This document shows positions 7,509 to 16,695 of a stretch of 64,000 nt of DNA, one piece after another. Both the position numbers and the translations under genes were made by a program. The stretch lies in NCBI RefSeq assembly GCF_001692325.1, contig NZ_LXKN01000032.1, positions 124,001-188,000 of the forward strand. The letters run 5' to 3'. How positions within the stretch are numbered: position 1 is the stretch's first letter; every line of letters begins with the position of its first letter. The DNA comes from Rhizobium sp. AC27/96. Lineage in GTDB: Bacteria; Pseudomonadota; Alphaproteobacteria; Rhizobiales; Rhizobiaceae. The notes beneath the pieces were generated by a model. It ran no database searches. It worked only from the letters and a program-made list of their open reading frames with translations, and was not told the DNA's origin.

Positions 7509-8735
7509 GTGGCGCATTTCGTCATCGTCGGGGCCGGAGAATGCGGTGCTCGCGCGGCCTTCGCTCTCAGAGAAAAAGGCTTTGACGGCGACGTCACCCT
7601 GATCGGTGCCGAGGCCATCGCCCCATACGAACGCCCGCCGCTTTCGAAAGACGGATCGGGTCAGGCACCTGACCCTAAATTCGTCGCGGCATCGGAGCGT
7701 TACCAGGAGCAATCGATCGACCTCCGGCTCGATACGACGGTGACAGCGATCGATCCCGTCGCAAAAGCAATCAGGCTCTCAGACGGACACATGCTTGGCT
7801 ACGACAAGCTTTTGCTCGCAACCGGAGCCACCGCGCGCGGCTTGCCCGGCGCTGATGGCACTTCCGACCGTATCCGCGTGCTGCGGACCCACGCGGATGC
7901 GGTGGCTTTGCATGCCGCTCTTCACCCGGGGCGGCACATCGCCATTATCGGCGGTGGCTTCATTGGGCTCGAGCTGGCGGCAACAGCGCGCATGCGGGGT
8001 GCCGACGTTACGGTCATCGAAGGTCTGCCGCGCGTGCTGAAGCGCGGCGTGCCGGAGGAAATCGCTCAGGCGATTACAGAACGCCACCGACTGGAGGGCG
8101 TGGATGTTCGTTGCGGCGAAACGATCCGGAGCGTGCGAGAAGAGACGGACAAGGTCATCATAGGGCTGGCCAATGGTGAAATGATCCCTGCCGACCTGCT
8201 GCTCGTCGGCATCGGCGCCTCGCCGAATATCGGGCTTGCTGAGGCAGCCGGGCTGACGATCGACAATGGTATCGCCATCAACGAACGACTGGAGACCTCG
8301 GTATCTGATATCTATGCCGCCGGCGATTGCTGCTCCTTCCCGCTGGCGCTCTATGGCGGACGACGCGTTCGGCTCGAATCCTGGCGTAATGCGCAGGAGC
8401 AGGCAAACCTGGCCGCCGCCAACATGCTGGGAGAAGGCGCGGAAATCTCCGCCGTGCCATGGTTCTGGTCCGACCAGTATGACCTGACATTGCAGATCGC
8501 CGGGCTCGCCGAGGGCGCAACCACGCATATCCGCCGCGATCTTGGCGATGGCGCATTCATTCTCTTTCATCTCGACGAAAGCGGTCGGCTTCTTGCCGCG
8601 AGCGGCATTGGCCGCGGCAATGCCGTCGCGCGCGATATCCGTCTCGCAGAAATGCTGATCGCCGCTCACGCGCATCCTGATCCCGGTGCCTTGGAGGCAA
8701 GCGGCATCAAGCTGAAGTCCCTGCTTGCGGCATGA
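7509..8735 (+). CDS. mocF: MocF-like NAD(P)H:ferredoxin reductase (FAD)
   Basis: 408-residue FAD-dependent ferredoxin reductase of the type that serves Rieske oxygenases. The FAD loop VIVGAGECGARAAFAL is at the N-terminus, YERPPLSKD follows, the NAD loop IIGGGFIGLELAA is near residue 150, and the second FAD motif is SDIYAAGDCC near 275. The most plausible start is GTG at 7509, with GAGGAGG 5-11 bases upstream; the open frame continues further upstream through mocE in another frame but has no similarity there. It should reduce the Rieske ferredoxin of the preceding gene. Confidence 0.85.
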   Translation: MAHFVIVGAGECGARAAFALREKGFDGDVTLIGAEAIAPYERPPLSKDGSGQAPDPKFVAASERYQEQSIDLRLDTTVTAIDPVAKAIRLSDGHMLGYDKLLLATGATARGLPGADGTSDRIRVLRTHADAVALHAALHPGRHIAIIGGGFIGLELAATARMRGADVTVIEGLPRVLKRGVPEEIAQAITERHRLEGVDVRCGETIRSVREETDKVIIGLANGEMIPADLLLVGIGASPNIGLAEAAGLTIDNGIAINERLETSVSDIYAAGDCCSFPLALYGGRRVRLESWRNAQEQANLAAANMLGEGAEISAVPWFWSDQYDLTLQIAGLAEGATTHIRRDLGDGAFILFHLDESGRLLAASGIGRGNAVARDIRLAEMLIAAHAHPDPGALEASGIKLKSLLAA

Positions 8736-8816
8736 AGCAAGGCAAGATCGCCGCCAACCCTTGACGAACGGCCCCGAACGATAAATGTCTCGCTTAAACG
8801 GACACAGGGGGATGCG

Positions 8817-9377
8817 ATGAAGATTCTCGGCATATCAGGCAGCCTTCGCAAAGGCTCCTTCAACACGGCCCTGCTTCATGCCGCCGTCGAACTGGCGCCG
8901 AGCGGCGTCGATCTCGTCGCGCGCACCATTCACGGCGTACCGCTTTACGACGCCGATCTTGAAGCCGCAGAAGGCATCCCCGAGAAGGTGCAGGAACTCA
9001 AGGACCTCGCGATATCGGCGGATGGGCTGATTCTGTTTACACCGGAGTATAACAACTCGCTCCCGGGCGTGTTCAAGAACGCCATCGACTGGATGAGCCG
9101 GCCTTCCAACGATATCGCCCTTGTTTTTGGGGCGAAACCGATTGCTGTTCTCGGCGCCTCTCCCGGCAACTTCGGCACCATCCTCAGCCAGAACGCCTGG
9201 CTAACGGTGCTGCGCACGCTCGGCGCCGATCCATGGTTCGGCGGCCGGCTGATGGTATCGCGCGCCGGCAGCGTCTTCGACGCCGAAGGCGGGATCGTAG
9301 ACGACAAGGTGAAGCAGAACCTCGCCAAATTCATCGAAGGGTTCACCGCTTTTGTCGCGGATCGCAAAAAGAGCTGA
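8817..9377 (+). CDS. NADPH-dependent FMN reductase (flavodoxin-like)
   Basis: 186-residue flavodoxin-fold oxidoreductase. The FMN phosphate loop GISGSLRKGSFNTALL is at the start and the family motif TPEYNNSLPGVFKNAIDW near residue 78. Proteins of this family reduce FMN, quinones, azo dyes or chromate with NADPH (ChrR/YieF/ArsH relatives). GGGGG lies six bases before the ATG. It is 81 bases after mocF on the same strand; it may be an independent stress gene, and nothing in the sequence ties it to the oxygenase. Confidence 0.85.
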   Translation: MKILGISGSLRKGSFNTALLHAAVELAPSGVDLVARTIHGVPLYDADLEAAEGIPEKVQELKDLAISADGLILFTPEYNNSLPGVFKNAIDWMSRPSNDIALVFGAKPIAVLGASPGNFGTILSQNAWLTVLRTLGADPWFGGRLMVSRAGSVFDAEGGIVDDKVKQNLAKFIEGFTAFVADRKKS

Positions 9378-9504
9378 TCCTGCCCGCAGTGCATGGGCAA
9401 AAGACGAAGGCAAAGCCCTATGATTGCGAAAGCGAATGACCTAGTGTGAACGCTGCGTCGGGCGACCGGCGTCTCCGGGGTCCGCACATCTTCTTCGAAA
9501 CGCA

Positions 9505-10392
9505 ATGAAATCCAACACAGCCGGTTATGTCTTCACGCTGTTGGCGATCAGCATATTCGCCATACAGGACGGCATCTCGAAACATCTGGTCAGCGCCTAT
9601 CCGCCGCTTCTGGTGGCGATGATCCGTTATTGGGCCTTCATGCTCTTTGCCATCGCATTGGCCTCGCGCTCGCCGGGTGGTCTTCGCACGGCCGTCAGGA
9701 CCAGGCGGCCTGTGCTGCAAATCGCGCGCGGCCTGTTGCTTGCAGCGCAGATCGTCGTCGTTATTTCGTCCTTCGTCATGGTCGGCCTGGCCCGTTCGCA
9801 AGCGATCCTGTCGTCCGGGCCGTTGATAGTCGCCATGCTGTCCATACCCATCCTCGGCGAGAAGGTCGGCTGGCGGCGATGGCTGGCAATCTGCGTCGGC
9901 TTCGTCGGTGTCCTGCTGATCCTGAAGCCTGAAAGCGGCCTCTTCGAGACACGTTTCCTGATGCCGCTTGCCGGTGCGCTGCTCTTCTCGCTTTACGTGG
10001 TCCTCACCCGATATGTCAGCCGTGAGGACAGCGCCAAGACCAGCTTCTTCTACACAGGCGTCGTCGGCGGCATCGTGATGAGCTGCATCGGCCCGTTTTT
10101 CTGGACGACATTGGCGCCGCAGGACTGGGCTTTCATGGGCATACTTTGCCTGACGGGCATCTCGAGCCACTATTTCCTGATCCGCGCCTACGATCTGCTG
10201 GACGCGGTGGTGATCCAGCCGCTGACCTATCTGCAGCTCGTCTTCTCCGCCATCATCGGCGTTGCCATATTCGGCGAAAGCCTGAGCGCCACGATGATCG
10301 CAGGCGCGATAATCGTGGTGGCGGCGGGCATATTCACGATCTGGCGTGAACATGCCCTGGCCAGAACCCGCCTCAAGGCAGGCGGGGCTTAG
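9505..10392 (+). CDS. EamA/DMT-family transporter (10 TM)
   Basis: 295-residue membrane protein of the drug/metabolite transporter superfamily, built from two EamA repeats with about ten hydrophobic helices (for example FTLLAISIFAIQDGISKHLV at the start and LVFSAIIGVAIFGESL near the end). The phrase LRPxS-type family pattern is replaced by AMIRYWAFMLFAIAL, as in the S-adenosylmethionine/riboflavin-type subgroup. The substrate cannot be deduced. It ends five bases from the convergent exoP stop. Confidence 0.85.
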   Translation: MKSNTAGYVFTLLAISIFAIQDGISKHLVSAYPPLLVAMIRYWAFMLFAIALASRSPGGLRTAVRTRRPVLQIARGLLLAAQIVVVISSFVMVGLARSQAILSSGPLIVAMLSIPILGEKVGWRRWLAICVGFVGVLLILKPESGLFETRFLMPLAGALLFSLYVVLTRYVSREDSAKTSFFYTGVVGGIVMSCIGPFFWTTLAPQDWAFMGILCLTGISSHYFLIRAYDLLDAVVIQPLTYLQLVFSAIIGVAIFGESLSATMIAGAIIVVAAGIFTIWREHALARTRLKAGGA

Positions 10393-10397
10393 GATAA

Positions 10398-12740
10398 CTA
10401 CGCATCCACCTGCGCGCGCGGCTGCGCTTCGGTGTAGTAGCTCACATACTTCTGACGGTAGCGTTCGGTTCCGCCGAAATCGCTATAGCGCGGCAGTTCC
10501 GACATGTCGGTCTTGTTGAGGATGACGCCGAGGATGCGCGAGTTGATGTGGGGCTCCTGCTCCAGAACGTCACGCACCAGCTTGGTCGGCGTGGCACCCC
10601 ATTCCGTCACGAGCAGGAAGGCATCGACCTGCGGCGCGAAAGCCTTGGCATCGATGACAGGCCCCAGCGGTGCCAGATCGACAACGATATAATCGAACAT
10701 CTTGCGTGCATTTTCCATGAGATGATGCATGCCTTGCGACGACAGCAGCTCGCTGGTGTGCAGGAGATGATCACGCACGACGACCGGCAGGATGGCAAGC
10801 TTGGTGCGCGGATCGACCTTCACGGCATTCGTCCACGGCACTTCGCCGAGCACGGCCTCGATCAACCCGGCCTGCGGCGGTGATTTCAGCGTGCGGCTCA
10901 GGCCCGGATTGCGCAAGTCGGCGTCGATCAGCAGCGTACGCTTGCCGCTGCTGGCCAGGAGGGCGGCAAAATTGGCCGCCGTCGTCGACTTGCCTTCGCC
11001 CGGCAGCGCCGAGACGACGCCGATCACACGATCGGTGCGACCTTGCAGCATGACGTCGCTGGCAAGCTTGGCGTTTCTCAATGTCTCGGCGAAGATCGAG
11101 CGCGGCGCCTCGACGGAGATGCGCATCATCCGTTCGAAGGTGACGCCATGCTCCGCCTCCTCGGCGGTTACCGGCTCCTGACCGACGTTGATCTTGCCGC
11201 GCTTCTTCTTGCCGTTGCCCTGCTGGCCAAGCAGCGGCAGATAGCCGAGGAACTTCAATCCGAGCGCGGAGCGCACATCCGCTTCGACGCGGAAGAAGCG
11301 GTCGCGGAATTCCTGGAATGCGGCGACACCGCAACCGGCCATCAGCCCCAGGATCACCGAGAGCGCCAGGACAAGCGTCTTCTTCGGGCTCGACGGCGAT
11401 GTCGGCACGCCGGCAACCGAAATGACGCGTGCCTTGGCGATCGGGAAGGATCGCTGCTGCGTCGCCTCTTCGAAGCGGCCGAGATAGGATTCATAGAGCG
11501 TCTTCAGCGCTGTCGCCTTCTGATTCAGCTCATTCAGATGCACCAGAGACTTGTTGGCTTCCGAATTCTTGCCGACGACGCCCTCGATGCTCTCGCGAAG
11601 TGAGGCGGAGCGGGACTGCGCGACCTCAAGCTCGTTCTTGTAGCTGGCGGTCAGCTGCTGAAGAACCTGATAGATCTGCCGGGTAATGTCCTGCCGCTCG
11701 GCCTTGAGCGCGATGGCTTGCGGATGGTTGGCGCCGAAATTCTGCGTAACATCCTGCTCGCGCTTCTCGACGGCAAGATAACGTGTCTTCAGGTCCTGCA
11801 GGACCGAGGTATCGGTCTGGCTGGAGGAGATGGTCGCATTCTTGACGGCGTTGTCGGGACCCTGGTCGATGATCGACTTGTACTGATTGTAGCGTGCCGC
11901 CGCGCTGGCGGTATCGGCCTGGGCGATGATCAACTGTTTGTTGAGATCGGAAATCTGCTGCTCCGACATCAACTCGCCACCGGTCGAGGTCAGGCCATTG
12001 TCGGCCTTGTATTTCTCGACTTCGAGCGAGGCTTCCTGCGCACGCTGGCGCAGATCGTTCAAGCGCTCCTGCAACCAGACGGAGGCGCGTTCCGTCGCGT
12101 CGAAATTGGCGTTCAGCTGGTCGGTCAGGTAGGCCTCGGCATAGGCGCTCGTTACCTTGGCGGCCAATAGCCGGTCGGTCGAACTGAAGGAGACGGCGAC
12201 AACCGAGCTTCGTGTCACGCGTTCTACCTTAAGACCATCCTGCAGCACGGCAGCGACCTTCTGGCGCTGCGCTTCGCGCATCTCTTCCGGGGTCATGGGC
12301 GTACGCCCCACCTTGAAGATACTGGCAATCAGTCCCGCGCCCGACTTGAGCAGAGCGGCCGGCGACTGTGGTGGATTGAGCAGCGTATTGTTGTCGGCAA
12401 GCCCCGCGGTATCGACGACGCGCAAGGCCATCTCGTTCGATTTCAGGATTTCGACGGCGCTGGCGATCTCCATGTCCGCCTGCTGGCTGCTGGCGACCGG
12501 CGGCTGGCTCTCCGCATATTTCGTCATGCTCTCGTCGAGCAGGATCTGCGTCATCGACGTGTAGCTCGGCGTGGCGGTCAGCAGATAGGCCACGGCCAGT
12601 ATGACAAAGGCAGCCACTGCGAAGATGATGGTGCGGATGCGGCGCGTCACGATCGCCATCAGCCGATCGAGATCGATGAAGCCGTCATGCTGCTCAGCCT
12701 GGGAGTGAGCGCTGTGGAAAGTAAAGTTTTTCTGATGCAT
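10398..12740 (-). CDS. exoP: ExoP: succinoglycan chain-length/export protein with tyrosine autokinase domain
   Basis: 780-residue inner-membrane polysaccharide co-polymerase (PCP-2a). There is a Wzz domain with a first membrane segment near residues 35-55, a long periplasmic coiled coil, a second membrane segment near 440-460, and a cytoplasmic BY-kinase. The kinase shows Walker A LPGEGKSTTAANFA (about 580), Walker A' LLIDADLRN and Walker B DYIVVDLAPLG. The tail has a tyrosine cluster (RYRQKYVSYYTEA) suited to autophosphorylation. The ATG at 12740 has AGGTGG five bases upstream; the frame also contains a GTG at 12749. Last gene of the exoHKLAMONP run; length matches S. meliloti ExoP. Confidence 0.93.
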   Translation of the reverse strand: MHQKNFTFHSAHSQAEQHDGFIDLDRLMAIVTRRIRTIIFAVAAFVILAVAYLLTATPSYTSMTQILLDESMTKYAESQPPVASSQQADMEIASAVEILKSNEMALRVVDTAGLADNNTLLNPPQSPAALLKSGAGLIASIFKVGRTPMTPEEMREAQRQKVAAVLQDGLKVERVTRSSVVAVSFSSTDRLLAAKVTSAYAEAYLTDQLNANFDATERASVWLQERLNDLRQRAQEASLEVEKYKADNGLTSTGGELMSEQQISDLNKQLIIAQADTASAAARYNQYKSIIDQGPDNAVKNATISSSQTDTSVLQDLKTRYLAVEKREQDVTQNFGANHPQAIALKAERQDITRQIYQVLQQLTASYKNELEVAQSRSASLRESIEGVVGKNSEANKSLVHLNELNQKATALKTLYESYLGRFEEATQQRSFPIAKARVISVAGVPTSPSSPKKTLVLALSVILGLMAGCGVAAFQEFRDRFFRVEADVRSALGLKFLGYLPLLGQQGNGKKKRGKINVGQEPVTAEEAEHGVTFERMMRISVEAPRSIFAETLRNAKLASDVMLQGRTDRVIGVVSALPGEGKSTTAANFAALLASSGKRTLLIDADLRNPGLSRTLKSPPQAGLIEAVLGEVPWTNAVKVDPRTKLAILPVVVRDHLLHTSELLSSQGMHHLMENARKMFDYIVVDLAPLGPVIDAKAFAPQVDAFLLVTEWGATPTKLVRDVLEQEPHINSRILGVILNKTDMSELPRYSDFGGTERYRQKYVSYYTEAQPRAQVDA

Positions 12741-12786
12741 GGCGACCACCTTAGTCGGAGAAGCCTGAATGGATAATAAGCTGTGA

Positions 12787-12809
12787 CCCGCGGCCTCGAC
12801 GGCCGCGGG
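12787..12809 (-). other. GC-rich stem-loop between exoN and exoP
   Basis: Perfect 9-base inverted repeat CCCGCGGCC / GGCCGCGGG around a 5-base loop in the 86-base exoN-exoP gap. The transcript continues with a mixed, not U-rich, sequence, so it may be an attenuator or an mRNA-stability element that tunes exoP expression rather than a true terminator. Confidence 0.4.
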
Positions 12810-12826
12810 CCAGAACGTGAACAGGC

Positions 12827-13732
12827 TTAAGCAGCGGTCATCTGCGCTTCGTGCGAGACGACCAGGTTGCGGATCGAGTCATAAACCAGGCCGCCGATAT
12901 CGGAGCGAGCGAGCGCAAAGGCGACGTTCGCTTCGATGAAGCCGTGTTTGGACCCGCAGTCGAATGTGCGTCCGTTATAGACCTGGGCATGGAAGGATTG
13001 CGTCTCGGAGAGGCGCAGCATGCCGTCGGTCAGCTGGATTTCATTGCCGGCGCCGCGCTCCTGGCGGGCCAGAATATCGAAGATCTCAGGCTGGAGGATA
13101 TAACGACCATTGAGGTAAAAGTTTGAAGGCGCTTCCGAGGGATGTGGCTTCTCGACCATCTTGGTCACGGCGAAGCCGTGACGCACCGCCGAGCCCTTGC
13201 CGATGATGCCGTATTTGGACGTCTCTTCGGGGGCGCATTCCTCAACGGCTACGATATTGCCGCCGACTTCGTTGTATAGGTCCATCAGGCCGGCCATGCA
13301 GCCGCGCATGCCATAGCAGAGCATATCCGGCAGCAGCAGCGCGAAAGGTTCGTTGCCGATCAGGTCACGGGCGCACCAGACGGCATGGCCGAGGCCAAGC
13401 GGCGCCTGCTGACGGGTAAAGCTGACGGAGCCCGGCCGCGGCAGGAGGCGTTCCAGCTCGCTGACCTGATGGCTCTTGCCGGCCAGCCGCAGCGAGGAAA
13501 TCAATTCGGGCGTATCGTCGAAGTGATCTTCGATCGCCGACTTGTTGCGGCTGGTGACGAAGACGATGTGCTCGATGCCGGCTTCGATCGCCTCGTCGAC
13601 GGCATATTGCACGACTGGACGATCGACGATCGTCAGCATCTCCTTCGGCATTGCCTTTGTCGCGGGCAGGAACCGGGTTCCGTTGCCGGCAACCGGAATG
13701 ACTGCTTTTCTCACACGGTGCTTGGGGTCCAT
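12827..13732 (-). CDS. exoN: UTP-glucose-1-phosphate uridylyltransferase (ExoN/GalU)
   Basis: 301-residue cytoplasmic nucleotidyltransferase making UDP-glucose, the main donor for succinoglycan. The N-terminal KAVIPVAGNGTRFLPATKAM and PKEML carry the nucleotide-binding GxGTRxxP motif; VEKPHPSEAPSNF and GRYILQPEIFDIL are further GalU hallmarks. The start at 13732 has AGGAT upstream and places similarity at residue 5; the frame is open farther upstream but without similarity. It follows exoO by 7 bases, as in the S. meliloti cluster. Confidence 0.93.
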   Translation of the reverse strand: MDPKHRVRKAVIPVAGNGTRFLPATKAMPKEMLTIVDRPVVQYAVDEAIEAGIEHIVFVTSRNKSAIEDHFDDTPELISSLRLAGKSHQVSELERLLPRPGSVSFTRQQAPLGLGHAVWCARDLIGNEPFALLLPDMLCYGMRGCMAGLMDLYNEVGGNIVAVEECAPEETSKYGIIGKGSAVRHGFAVTKMVEKPHPSEAPSNFYLNGRYILQPEIFDILARQERGAGNEIQLTDGMLRLSETQSFHAQVYNGRTFDCGSKHGFIEANVAFALARSDIGGLVYDSIRNLVVSHEAQMTAA

Positions 13733-13739
13733 GGCTCTA

Positions 13740-14765
13740 TCATCCTTTGTTAGAGTGAGGGCCTGCGCCCATATTGGGCAGGGGCGAGGAGAGTTGAGAG
13801 GCGGGTGTCTGCTGGCGGCCGCCGCGCAGGGACGCGGCAAGACGGCGCAGTCGCGCGGCAACGGGCATGCTCAGATGACGCATCGCACGCGGATTGAGGA
13901 GTGCAATCTTGAGGGTGCTCGGCAGTTCGCGCTCCTTGATGCTCGCGACCAGCATCAGGAAGGCTTTGACCTCTTTCAGATTGCGCGTTCGCCGCCGTTG
14001 TGCGGCAAGCGCGGCGGCACCGAAGGGATGTTCGGCAAAGAACCTGGCGTCGGCGGCCAGCATGGCCTCGACATGTTCTCTTTTGAGAACGCGCGATATC
14101 GATCCCTCGCGAATGTAATAGAGATAACCGACCATCGGCTCGACGACGCAGACGCCGCCTCTGGCAAGTGCGGAGGCCAGGAAAATATAATCCTCGCCGA
14201 TCCGTAGCCGCTCATCGAAACGCAGGCGATGCTTTGCCAGGAACTCGCGTTCGAAGACCGGCTTCATGTAGCCGAAATTGTGCTCGGAACGGAAAATCAT
14301 GTTCGAGGCGATGAATTTCGCCAGCGTCAGCACCGGCAGGCGGGTGAGCAACGCCTCGGGAAACATCGGAACGATCGTTCCGACATCTTCACGAATGACG
14401 TCGAGATTATCGACCGCGATCTGGGCCTCGGCCTTTTCCGCCCGGGCAATCAGCCGCGCCATGCGATCCGGGCGCAAAGCGTCGTCGGAATCGAGCACCG
14501 CCACCCAGCGGCCACGGGCCGCATCGAGACCGGCGTTGCGGGCAGCACCCGGGCCGCCATTGCGCGCCAGGGCGACGAGACGGACACGCGGATCGGGATG
14601 ATTGCCGGCGATATCTCGCGTGCTGTCGGTCGAGCAATCGTCGACGACGATCACCTCCATGCTGACGGCGCCCTGGGCGAGCGCACTGTCGATGGCACGC
14701 GCGAGCGTCTCCTCGGCATTATAGGCAGCGATGACGAAGCTGACATCGGGGATGAAATCCGTCAT
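13740..14765 (-). CDS. exoO: ExoO: succinoglycan glycosyltransferase (GT2)
   Basis: 341-residue GT-A fold glucosyltransferase. Family 2 features are PDVSFVIAAYNAEETLARAI, EVIVVDDCSTDSTRD, and the metal-binding DSDDALR near residue 95. In S. meliloti ExoO adds the fifth sugar of the octasaccharide subunit on its undecaprenyl carrier. The ATG at 14765 overlaps the exoM stop as ATGA, so translation is coupled. Position between exoM and exoN matches the classical order; the individual sugar step is inferred from synteny. Confidence 0.88.
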   Translation of the reverse strand: MTDFIPDVSFVIAAYNAEETLARAIDSALAQGAVSMEVIVVDDCSTDSTRDIAGNHPDPRVRLVALARNGGPGAARNAGLDAARGRWVAVLDSDDALRPDRMARLIARAEKAEAQIAVDNLDVIREDVGTIVPMFPEALLTRLPVLTLAKFIASNMIFRSEHNFGYMKPVFEREFLAKHRLRFDERLRIGEDYIFLASALARGGVCVVEPMVGYLYYIREGSISRVLKREHVEAMLAADARFFAEHPFGAAALAAQRRRTRNLKEVKAFLMLVASIKERELPSTLKIALLNPRAMRHLSMPVAARLRRLAASLRGGRQQTPASQLSSPLPNMGAGPHSNKG

Positions 14766-15700
14766 TGCGGTGCCTTCTCCATAGTTCCGTATTGCTCGAT
14801 TTCGCGAACCCCGAAGAGCCCGCTGACGACGCCGGCATGCATGATGCCGCGCAAACCGTAGCGATGCCGCTTGATCGGAGAGGCGACGAGCAGTACGGCG
14901 GCGACAAAGCAATAGGCGGACTTCGTGCCGGCAAGGGCGATCGCGCGCCAGTGCCGCGAGCCTGCTGCCGCCTCCAGCAACATGCGGCCGTGCGTCTGGC
15001 CCATGCGGAACCGGCGCTTGGCAAGCCAGGAAACCGTGGCGCGCTTCTCCGGCACAGGTTCTTGAACCAGCGCGTCTTCAGCAAAGGCGATCCGGCCGCC
15101 CGCATTGTGCATATGAGTAAAGAACTCGGTGTCCTCGCCGCCGGTGCGACCGAGCGCAATATTGAAGCGACGTCCGACAAGCGAGGGCGCGCTGCGACGC
15201 AGCAGGACGTTGCAGGTATAACCCGTGAGGATCTCACCCGCGACGCGGACAGGCAGGGTCGAATGGAAATCGCCACGCTGCATCCAGGTGGGCGCGGTAT
15301 TTCCATAGATAGCCTTTACGGGGCCAAGAACGGCATCGGCACCGGTCGTATCCGCCATGACGAGCAATTCCGCCAGCCAATCCTCCGAGGCCGTCTCATC
15401 GTCATCGATAAAGGCGACGAAATCACCGGCCGCATTGTCCAGGCAGGCGTTGCGGGCGATCGAGATATTCGCTGCCGGGCAATGCACATAGGCGATCTCG
15501 AACGGAACGGCAGCGCGCATGGCATCGACGCGATCGCGGGCGCTCGGCGTCACATCATTGTCGGCAACGATGATGCGCACGATGACGCCGGCGGGGATGG
15601 TCAGCACCGCGAGCGACAGCAGCGTCTGATCCAGCTCGGCGCGACGATAGGTGCAGACGGCAATATCAATCCTGATCGGACGGCGGAGGGTTTGCGTCAT
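14762..15700 (-). CDS. exoM: ExoM: succinoglycan glycosyltransferase (GT2)
   Basis: 312-residue family 2 glycosyltransferase with IDIAVCTYRRAELDQTLLSL at the N-terminus, IVADNDVTPSARD, and the DxD-type FIDDDETASEDWL near residue 95. A hydrophobic stretch near 265-285 suggests membrane association. In S. meliloti ExoM adds the fourth sugar (glucose) of the subunit. The start at 15700 overlaps the exoA stop as ATGA; the stop overlaps the exoO start in the same way. Confidence 0.88.
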   Translation of the reverse strand: MTQTLRRPIRIDIAVCTYRRAELDQTLLSLAVLTIPAGVIVRIIVADNDVTPSARDRVDAMRAAVPFEIAYVHCPAANISIARNACLDNAAGDFVAFIDDDETASEDWLAELLVMADTTGADAVLGPVKAIYGNTAPTWMQRGDFHSTLPVRVAGEILTGYTCNVLLRRSAPSLVGRRFNIALGRTGGEDTEFFTHMHNAGGRIAFAEDALVQEPVPEKRATVSWLAKRRFRMGQTHGRMLLEAAAGSRHWRAIALAGTKSAYCFVAAVLLVASPIKRHRYGLRGIMHAGVVSGLFGVREIEQYGTMEKAPQ

Positions 15701-16695
15701 GAAGCCACCCTTCGGTTCCGAAAGCTCAGGACCTCCATCCAAAAACCCATAGACCAGGCAAAATGCATGACCATGGCGGAAATGGCCGCGAGCGGGCCAT
15801 AGGGGTTCTTTTGGCCGACCGCGATCCAGAAGCCATAGGCGATGCAGGCGACAGCCCAGAGGCTGAGCGGAATGACTGCGATCCAGTTGAGGATCGCCAG
15901 AAAAGCACCGATGAAGATCGGCACGACGGCAAGCGGCAGCATCTGACGCACGCTCGGCATGCTGCGATGCTTGAGAATATTGCGGGCGCGGCCGCGGCCA
16001 TAGCCGAGATATTGCCGGAACAGCGTCGGGACGCTGGAGCGCGGGTAGTAGGTCATCGCGGTCTTGTCGGTCAGCCAGATGCGGAAGCCGGCCTTGTGCA
16101 GCCGGTAATCGAGCTCGGCATCCTCGTTGTGGCTGAAGGTCTCGTCATAACCGCCGACGGAGCGGAAGGCCGCGACACGCATCAGCGCATGATGGCCATG
16201 CTCGGCCCAATGCCCCTTGGCGCCCTCGCGATGCTTGGAGCCGCCATTGCCGAGCTTGGAATTCTGCGCAACTGCCGTTGCCTTCTGAAAGGCGCTGAAG
16301 CCCATGGTGCGCATGGCGACGACGACGGAATCCGCTCCGGTCACGTCGGCCTCCCGAACCAGCGTCTGGCAGTAATCGTCCGGATAATCGCCATGGGCGT
16401 CGATGCGGATGAAATAATCATATCCGTCACCGAAGGTTTCGATCGCAAGGTTGATTGCCGCGCTCTGCAAGCGCTTCGGATTGTCGATCAGAAGAACACG
16501 CGGATCGTTGGCCGTGATCTCCCTGACGATCTCGCGCGTGCGGTCGGTGCTGCCGCCATCGGCAACCACGATCCGCGCATCGAGGTCATCAAGCGCCTGC
16601 CCCAGTTTGCCGATCAGCGGCTCGATGTGCTTTTCCTCGTTGAGGCAAGGAATAACGATTACGCAACGCATATCCCTTGAGCTTCCAGTCATCAT
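15697..16695 (-). CDS. exoA: ExoA: succinoglycan glycosyltransferase (GT2, membrane)
   Basis: 332-residue membrane glycosyltransferase. The catalytic part has CVIVIPCLNEEKHIEPLIGK, IVVADGGSTDRTREIV and the metal motif IRIDAHGDYP, then HNEDAELDYRLHKAGF near residue 190. The C-terminus has three to four membrane helices (about 245-320). S. meliloti ExoA adds the second sugar (beta-1,3-glucose) onto lipid-linked galactose. Its ATG overlaps the exoL stop as ATGA. Length and order agree with the known gene. Confidence 0.9.
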   Translation of the reverse strand: MMTGSSRDMRCVIVIPCLNEEKHIEPLIGKLGQALDDLDARIVVADGGSTDRTREIVREITANDPRVLLIDNPKRLQSAAINLAIETFGDGYDYFIRIDAHGDYPDDYCQTLVREADVTGADSVVVAMRTMGFSAFQKATAVAQNSKLGNGGSKHREGAKGHWAEHGHHALMRVAAFRSVGGYDETFSHNEDAELDYRLHKAGFRIWLTDKTAMTYYPRSSVPTLFRQYLGYGRGRARNILKHRSMPSVRQMLPLAVVPIFIGAFLAILNWIAVIPLSLWAVACIAYGFWIAVGQKNPYGPLAAISAMVMHFAWSMGFWMEVLSFRNRRVAS

